Below are positions 59,905 to 64,000 of a stretch of DNA of 64,000 nt, in pieces. Positions within the stretch are counted from its first letter, which is position 1. Each line of letters opens with the position of its first letter. The stretch comes from Sunxiuqinia sp963974515 (lineage in GTDB: Bacteria; Bacteroidota; Bacteroidia; Bacteroidales; Prolixibacteraceae). The stretch spans positions 62,001 through 126,000 of the forward strand of contig NZ_CAXBDD010000003.1 of the NCBI RefSeq assembly GCF_963974515.1. Direction: 5' to 3'. A program made the position numbers and the translations under genes. The notes beneath the pieces are model-generated. The model was not told the origin of the DNA. It did no database searches and saw only the letters and a program-made list of their open reading frames with translations.

Positions 59905-60225
59905 GGCCCGTAGGCAAACCAATCCTGCTGTTTCAAAGGGCCGATGCCAAAACAAAGTCAGGGGTTACAACAGGCCCTGGTGAATGCCCTTCATTCCATT
60001 TTACTTTTGCTGGCACCATCAGCCACTGGATCTCAAGCGGAATATCTACCCGTAAGCAGGATAATTTACAATTGAGGTTCTATAGACTGGAAGTAGATTT
60101 AATAACCAGGATAGTTTTATTACACCAGGTCCTCTTAAATCAAATGCTGATTTTTTCAAGACTTTTTTTTTACAGTTTTTTCATTGAATCAAGTTACGCC
60201 AAATCAAAAAGCAATGATTAGCACG

Positions 60226-60255
60226 TATGTTGCAAAAGTCTAAACTATGTTGCAA
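60226..60255 (+). repeat. Direct repeat TATGTTGCAA, two copies 20 bp apart
   Basis: Both copies contain TGTTGCAA; the second extends to the palindrome TGTTGCAACA. The spacing of two helical turns suggests a regulator site, possibly for the downstream AraC-type gene. Confidence 0.5.
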
Positions 60256-60363
60256 CAGGTTACACATGTTTGAGGAGGAGATTCCATGTTTATTTTAATT
60301 GGCCTACTGAACCGGTCACTCGATGTTGTCAGCTGAGTGGCTTGATTAGTGAAGGATTCATTT

Positions 60364-60382
60364 CGAGTGCAGCCCGCACTCG
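60364..60382 (+). repeat. REP-like hairpin CGAGTGC/GCACTCG
   Basis: A perfect 7-bp GC-rich stem with loop AGCCC in non-coding DNA. It resembles a REP-type palindrome, with only one copy seen in this window. Confidence 0.45.
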
Positions 60383-60786
60383 CAAGCGATTCCGCATATT
60401 GGTCGGATGACTTCGACCTAGCAAGAAGACTTTTTCTACAGATTGCGTTTTCGCTGCCTCAGGCATCAGATGTTTGCAGGAATAACCGGAGCAAGGGATG
60501 ATGCGATCCCCCGGCTGGTATGGTACGGCTTGCATCCTGGCTCCTTATTCTTCAAACAAGTCAATCCGCCGGATTTTAAAATAATGGCCAATGGGATGAC
60601 TTTCGTTTGTGCCAGTCGATACAACAATTGGTAAAAAAAGCAGTATAAGTGCTTAGTATATGAGTTGGTGAGTTGATGGCTCAGGTGTTCTTTGGTCGCA
60701 GGTATTCTTATGGAAGCAAACTATTTCTGTATTCAGTGGTTTGTGTAGTTGTGATGGGCGTTGCTTTAAACCGTAAAACTAGTTCT

Positions 60787-61890
60787 ATGCCAATTTATAT
60801 GGATCGTCATGATGTGTCAGACCAGGTAACTGCCGAAATTGTGGCCGAGTTACATCAGCAGGATTTACAAATTCAGGATCAATTTGATTGTAAAGGTTTA
60901 ACCTACTGGTTTGATGAAAAGCGGAAAACCGCTTTTTGTTTGATTGAAGCGCCCAACGCTGATGCCATTCAACAAATGCATGACCATGCTCATGGCGAAG
61001 TCCCGCACCAGATTATTGAAGTAGATACCCACGTGGTCGAGTCATTTCTCGGCAGAATTACTGATCCGGAAAAGTCACAAAACACCGATTTAAATATTAT
61101 TCGCGATCCTGCTTTCAGGGCAATTCTGGTTACCGGGTTTGATGACGGGCCGTTGCTTGATGCACCGAACATCCAGAATTCAGACTTTTCCAGTTGTATG
61201 AAGTCGTTTTCCAGCGTTTTTGGTCGTTTTGGAGGCCAACTGGTGAAGCAAAGCGGGAACCGTTTCCTGGTTTCGTTTCAGTCGGTCTCGGAGGCTGTTC
61301 GGTGCGCGATCGAGCTGCATACTGTAGACAAGGAAAGGCATGAATCCATGCGGTGTGATACCAATAAACTAAAAACAGGAATCAGTTCCGGAGTGCCGGT
61401 TACAGAAGGGAAGCAGTTTTTTGAAGAGGCGATCCAAACGGCTGAGCGGATGTTTCATATTTCGGATGGCAAGATCGTGATGTCTTTGGAAATCAAAAAG
61501 CTTTACAAAAGCGATAATCTGAATGTTTTTCTTGATGACGAGGTGGTTGAGATCTTGAATCCTTCGGATGAAAAATTTTTAAATCGCTTAATGAGCTACA
61601 TAACGGAGACCTGGCAAAACACGGAGCTGCATGTAGATGATTTTGGAGCGCACCTGGGCTACAGCAGGTCGCAATTGTATCGAAAAATGGTTTCACTCAC
61701 TGGCATGTCTCCCAATAGTTTTATCAAGGAATATCGTTTGGCCAAGGCCTTAAGCCTCATCAACCAGCAGTCCGGGAATATTTCGGAGATTGCCTACGAA
61801 ACCGGGTTTAACAGCCCGTCTTACTTTGCCAAATGCTTTCATAAAAAATATGGTCTGTCGCCGTCCGAATACATGAATCAAGTGGAGTGA
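60787..61890 (+). CDS. DUF4242 / cyclase-like / AraC three-domain regulator
   Basis: From the ATG at 60787 the protein has 367 residues; a farther start at 60676 adds 37 residues that look unlike the family. Residues 3-85 match DUF4242 (MPIYMDRHDV opening, HDHAHGEVPHQIIEVD), a small metal-associated fold. Residues 110-240 resemble a class III nucleotidyl cyclase (FGRFGGQLVKQSG, LVSFQSVSEAVRCAIELH, LKTGISSG), but the metal-binding Asp of the GD position is Asn158 in SGNRFLVSF, so catalysis is unlikely. Residues 265-365 are an AraC domain (LGYSRSQLYRKMVSLTGMS, IAYETGFNSPSYFAKCFHKK). This suggests a sensor with nucleotide or metal input and DNA output. Confidence 0.88.
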   Translation: MPIYMDRHDVSDQVTAEIVAELHQQDLQIQDQFDCKGLTYWFDEKRKTAFCLIEAPNADAIQQMHDHAHGEVPHQIIEVDTHVVESFLGRITDPEKSQNTDLNIIRDPAFRAILVTGFDDGPLLDAPNIQNSDFSSCMKSFSSVFGRFGGQLVKQSGNRFLVSFQSVSEAVRCAIELHTVDKERHESMRCDTNKLKTGISSGVPVTEGKQFFEEAIQTAERMFHISDGKIVMSLEIKKLYKSDNLNVFLDDEVVEILNPSDEKFLNRLMSYITETWQNTELHVDDFGAHLGYSRSQLYRKMVSLTGMSPNSFIKEYRLAKALSLINQQSGNISEIAYETGFNSPSYFAKCFHKKYGLSPSEYMNQVE

Positions 61891-62498
61891 TGTAGCTTCG
61901 CTTTTCCTTCCATAGAATCTACTTTCAGACACAAATTTGTAAGTTTTGATTTTTATTTGATCGGGACTTTTTTCTAAGAACCAGAAGATGAAAACCAAAG
62001 GAAAAGTTTGGATCCTTAAGTCCGACACCTGGCCGGAGGCGAAAGCAGGCCAGGGCGTCAAAGTCGCCCGGACCTGCGTTGGCGGGAAGGATAAATCTGC
62101 AGATCTGGAGAAAAGCGTTTTGCGATGAGGCGCAGGCCGACAAAGATCCTCCCAATACTAAAGAATTGCACCTTGTTTGCTGTTGTGCAATTCAACCCGG
62201 GTGCCGTTTCACTACACCTGGGGCAATTGACATTTAACCCTGTTGGGATAACAGGTTTTTCTCGGGGCAGCCGAGAAAATTGGTGCGTCTTGTGCCCCAT
62301 CATATTTGTGTATGAAGGCAGTTCCAAAGAATAAAAAGACCTAAATGTATTCATTGTTGAACGGAATGTGTCAGTCCACGGGAGTGATAAGCCCTAATTT
62401 TGAGTCAATGCATGGGGGCGACTCGATCACCCCCCAAAATCACAACACCAGGCATACAAGTGCCTGTGAATTGAAAATGAAAAAAAAATGAGAAGGTT
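61891..62498. other. Hairpin-rich gene-free region
   Basis: About 600 bases between the AraC-type gene and the hemoglobin gene. Consecutive hairpins lie at 62163-62193 (9-bp GAATTGCAC/GTGCAATTC), 62239-62255 (CCTGTT/AACAGG) and 62257-62279 (9-bp TTTTCTCGG/CCGAGAAAA), with GGTG/CACC in between. This order could be a structured RNA or decayed repeat. No coding frame is convincing. Confidence 0.55.
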
Positions 62499-62873
62499 AT
62501 GAGTAAAATGTTATTTGAAAGACTTGGAGGTAAAGAAGGTATTACAAAAATTGTTGATGACGTAGTGGACGCGCACATGAACAATCCGGCGATCAGTTCC
62601 CGCTTTCTTCCTTATCTGGAAACGCCGGAGAAACTAGCGATTGTAAAACAACATACAGTTGATTTTTTTAGTGCCGGAAGTGGTGCCCCCGTGACTTACA
62701 ACGGACGCGATATGCCGGAAGCGCATCGGGGAATGAATATTAGTGCGGCCGAATACATGCATGCCATCGACGATATCTTTTTGGCCCTGGACAAGCATCG
62801 AATCGACGATGAAACAAAAAAGGATGTACTGTTTATCCTATGGTCGTTAAAAGGGATGATTATGGGCCGGTAG
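62499..62873 (+). CDS. Group 1 truncated hemoglobin
   Basis: The 124-residue protein has the short TrHb1-type globin layout: FERLGGKEGITKIVDDVV (6-23) at the start, the segment FLPYLETPEK, the helix-E region VKQHTVDFFSAGSGAPV with distal positions, and EAHRGMNIS with proximal His76, followed by ALDKHRIDDETKKDVLFIL. Such proteins bind O2 or NO and detoxify nitric oxide. The AraC-type three-domain regulator upstream could respond to the same signal, an untested link. Confidence 0.92.
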   Translation: MSKMLFERLGGKEGITKIVDDVVDAHMNNPAISSRFLPYLETPEKLAIVKQHTVDFFSAGSGAPVTYNGRDMPEAHRGMNISAAEYMHAIDDIFLALDKHRIDDETKKDVLFILWSLKGMIMGR

Positions 62874-62876
62874 TGA

Positions 62877-62913
62877 ATAAAAAAAAGCCACCCTCCCGTA
62901 GGAAGATGGCTTT
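62877..62913 (-). terminator. Intrinsic terminator of the nifJ gene
   Basis: Read on the minus strand the arms AAAGCCATCTTCC and GGGAGGGTGGCTTT pair with a TAC loop and two wobbles, followed by T residues. It lies 30 bases after the nifJ stop. Confidence 0.8.
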
Positions 62914-62942
62914 GAACTATAGTAAACGGTTTTTTTCTCAGC

Positions 62943-64000
62943 TTACTTTTCTTCAGTCGTTTCCGGTGCAAAGTTCATGGCAGCGAACCGTTTGTAGGAA
63001 GCATGACGCCATTTGGCATTTTCTTCCGACGCCTTAAACAGTTCGGCAGCTTGTTCCGGGAATGACTTTTTCAGTGAAGTATAACGAACTTCGCCGTTCA
63101 GGAATTCCTGGAACTTACTCCAGTCCGGATCTTTTGAGTCCATTACGAAAGGATTTTGTCCTTCTTGTTCCAACATGGGGTTGTAGCGGAACAGTGACCA
63201 ATAACCGGCTTCAACGGCTTTTTTCTCTTCAGCTTGTGTTGCGCCCATGCTGGCACGCAGTCCGTGGTTGATACACGGAGAATAAGCGATGATCAGCGAT
63301 GGTCCCGGGTAAGCTTCCGCTTCGCGAATTGCTTTCAGGTATTGCGCCTGGTTAGCCCCCATAGCCACTTGTGCTACATAAACATAGCCGTACGACATGG
63401 CCATAACACCCAAATCCTTTTTGCGGATTTTCTTACCTGAAGAGGCAAATTTGGCAACCGCACCAACCGGAGTCGATTTTGATGCCTGACCACCAGTGTT
63501 CGAATAAACTTCGGTATCCATCACCAATACGTTTACATCTTCGCCCGAAGCCAACACGTGATCCAGACCTCCGTAACCGATGTCGTAGGCCCATCCGTCG
63601 CCACCAAATACCCATACTGATTTTTTCACCAGGTATTTTTTCAGGCTTAGAATGTCTTTGGCATATGGCGCATCGTTTCCAGTCAAAACTTCCAGTACCT
63701 TCGCTGACGCTTCTTTCGATGCTTCGGCATTGTCTTTTCCTTCGATCCAGGCAGTGAAAACTGCTTTTTCATCATCGCTGATGCCGTTTTGTAAAGCATC
63801 GCTCATGATCATTGCAATGCGGTCGCGTTGTGCGTTCACACCTTCTGACATACCAAAACCATATTCGGCGTTGTCTTCAAACAGTGAGTTAGCCCATGCT
63901 GGTCCTTCACCGCTTTCCTTGTGCTTGCAGTAGGGAGTTGCCGGAGCCGATCCACCGTAGATAGAAGAACAACCGGTGGCGTTGGCAATCATCATGCGTT
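62943..64000 (-). CDS. nifJ: Pyruvate:ferredoxin (flavodoxin) oxidoreductase, 3' part
   Basis: The gene is cut by the window end; about 352 residues of the C-terminal part are visible, preceded by RMMIANATGCSSIYGG. This portion holds the thiamine-diphosphate-binding domain (GGDGWAYDIGYGGLDHV, DTEVYSNTGGQASKSTP), a helix AQVAMGANQAQYLKAI and the late YSPCINHGLRAS and FPEQAAELFKASEE. NifJ/PFOR oxidises pyruvate to acetyl-CoA with ferredoxin reduction, typical of anaerobic Bacteroidota. The upstream domains (I-V) lie beyond the window. The frame is open at the edge. Confidence 0.95.
   Translation of the reverse strand, partial: RMMIANATGCSSIYGGSAPATPYCKHKESGEGPAWANSLFEDNAEYGFGMSEGVNAQRDRIAMIMSDALQNGISDDEKAVFTAWIEGKDNAEASKEASAKVLEVLTGNDAPYAKDILSLKKYLVKKSVWVFGGDGWAYDIGYGGLDHVLASGEDVNVLVMDTEVYSNTGGQASKSTPVGAVAKFASSGKKIRKKDLGVMAMSYGYVYVAQVAMGANQAQYLKAIREAEAYPGPSLIIAYSPCINHGLRASMGATQAEEKKAVEAGYWSLFRYNPMLEQEGQNPFVMDSKDPDWSKFQEFLNGEVRYTSLKKSFPEQAAELFKASEENAKWRHASYKRFAAMNFAPETTEEK

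Larger units (their letters stand above)
59840..60786. other. Long gene-free region upstream of the AraC-type regulator
   Basis: About 950 bases with no good gene, and short frames without family matches. Features seen are the terminator, two direct repeats TATGTTGCAA (60226-60235, 60246-60255), a 7-bp hairpin CGAGTGC/GCACTCG at 60364-60382 followed by GGTC/GACC, and an A/T-rich stretch. Minus-strand frames over 60329-60535 are the translation of this hairpin sequence, so they are rejected as genes. Confidence 0.6.

Noticed and set aside
60329..60634. Short frames on both strands over the REP-like hairpin
   Set aside because: Both are open only because the GC-rich repeat lacks stops; no family match.
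1..64000. tRNA, rRNA, CRISPR, prophage or complete insertion sequences
   Set aside because: None seen by eye in any gap; a dedicated search could still find a divergent small RNA gene.

Overview
The window looks like a chromosomal stretch of a Bacteroidota bacterium, most likely of the Marinilabiliales/Prolixibacteraceae type. The lineage markers are several small families essentially restricted to Bacteroidota (DUF6913, DUF5606, DUF4293, DUF4295), PorT-type barrels, LytTR and hybrid two-component proteins, and many upstream sites matching the Bacteroidota promoter (TTG, 17-23 bp, TAnnTTTG). A class I fumarase, a complete 2-oxoglutarate dehydrogenase E1/E2 pair and a pyruvate:ferredoxin oxidoreductase fit a facultative or fermentative member. 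Order-level placement is inference. No rRNA, tRNA, prophage, complete IS or CRISPR array was seen, so this is mostly core genome with small accessory patches.

Layout. 0-8 kb: a serine-hydrolase-like lipoprotein with all three catalytic motifs altered, the ligA-DUF6913-dapA block, ridA, and a convergent LytTR regulator/histidine kinase pair. 8-16.5 kb: a class IV aminotransferase, class I fumarase, a TPR-like lipoprotein, DUF5606, a fructosamine kinase, a NarL-type two-component operon, and an unlisted YqaE/Pmp3 micro-protein overlapping a membrane-anchored EEP hydrolase. 16.5-27 kb: an AddA-like helicase-nuclease, small membrane and metabolic genes, a PLP transsulfuration enzyme with a long leader, a REC-PAS-kinase hybrid, and a 0.9-kb gene-free stretch with an orphan terminator. 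27-36 kb: the tRNA-modification pair trhO-dus, a NifX-like orphan, PepSY and OB-fold membrane or lipoproteins, msrB, a pseudouridine synthase, hemolysin III, a VOC protein and a GlxA-type regulator.

36-46.6 kb: a copper group (DUF302, SHOCT, His-rich CopB ATPase), rhlE, a methyltransferase, DUF456-CPBP protease, a 1-Cys peroxiredoxin, the rpmB-rpmG-DUF4295 ribosomal operon, and a two-gene DNA-repair cassette (TIGR03915 plus radical SAM TIGR03916). 46.6-56.6 kb: a divergent XRE-S24 (LexA-like) regulator with two tandem 19-bp operators, ftsY, rimO, an alpha/beta hydrolase, sucAB and a 2-hydroxyacid dehydrogenase. 56.6-64 kb: small secreted and barrel proteins, long gene-poor stretches rich in hairpins, a three-domain DUF4242/cyclase-like/AraC regulator, a truncated hemoglobin, and the 3' part of nifJ, cut by the window edge.

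The most interesting unit is the 44.5-47.5 kb locus. A self-cleaving-type repressor with a recognisable Ala-Gly site and Ser/Lys dyad sits head-to-head with a putative DNA repair/modification radical SAM pair. Near-palindromic operators overlap the repressor's own promoter. It looks like a compact SOS-type switch; the regulation is inferred. Other items worth checking are the tri-domain regulator with a degenerate cyclase domain, the pseudoenzyme lipoprotein, candidate non-coding RNAs, and a dispersed inverted repeat.
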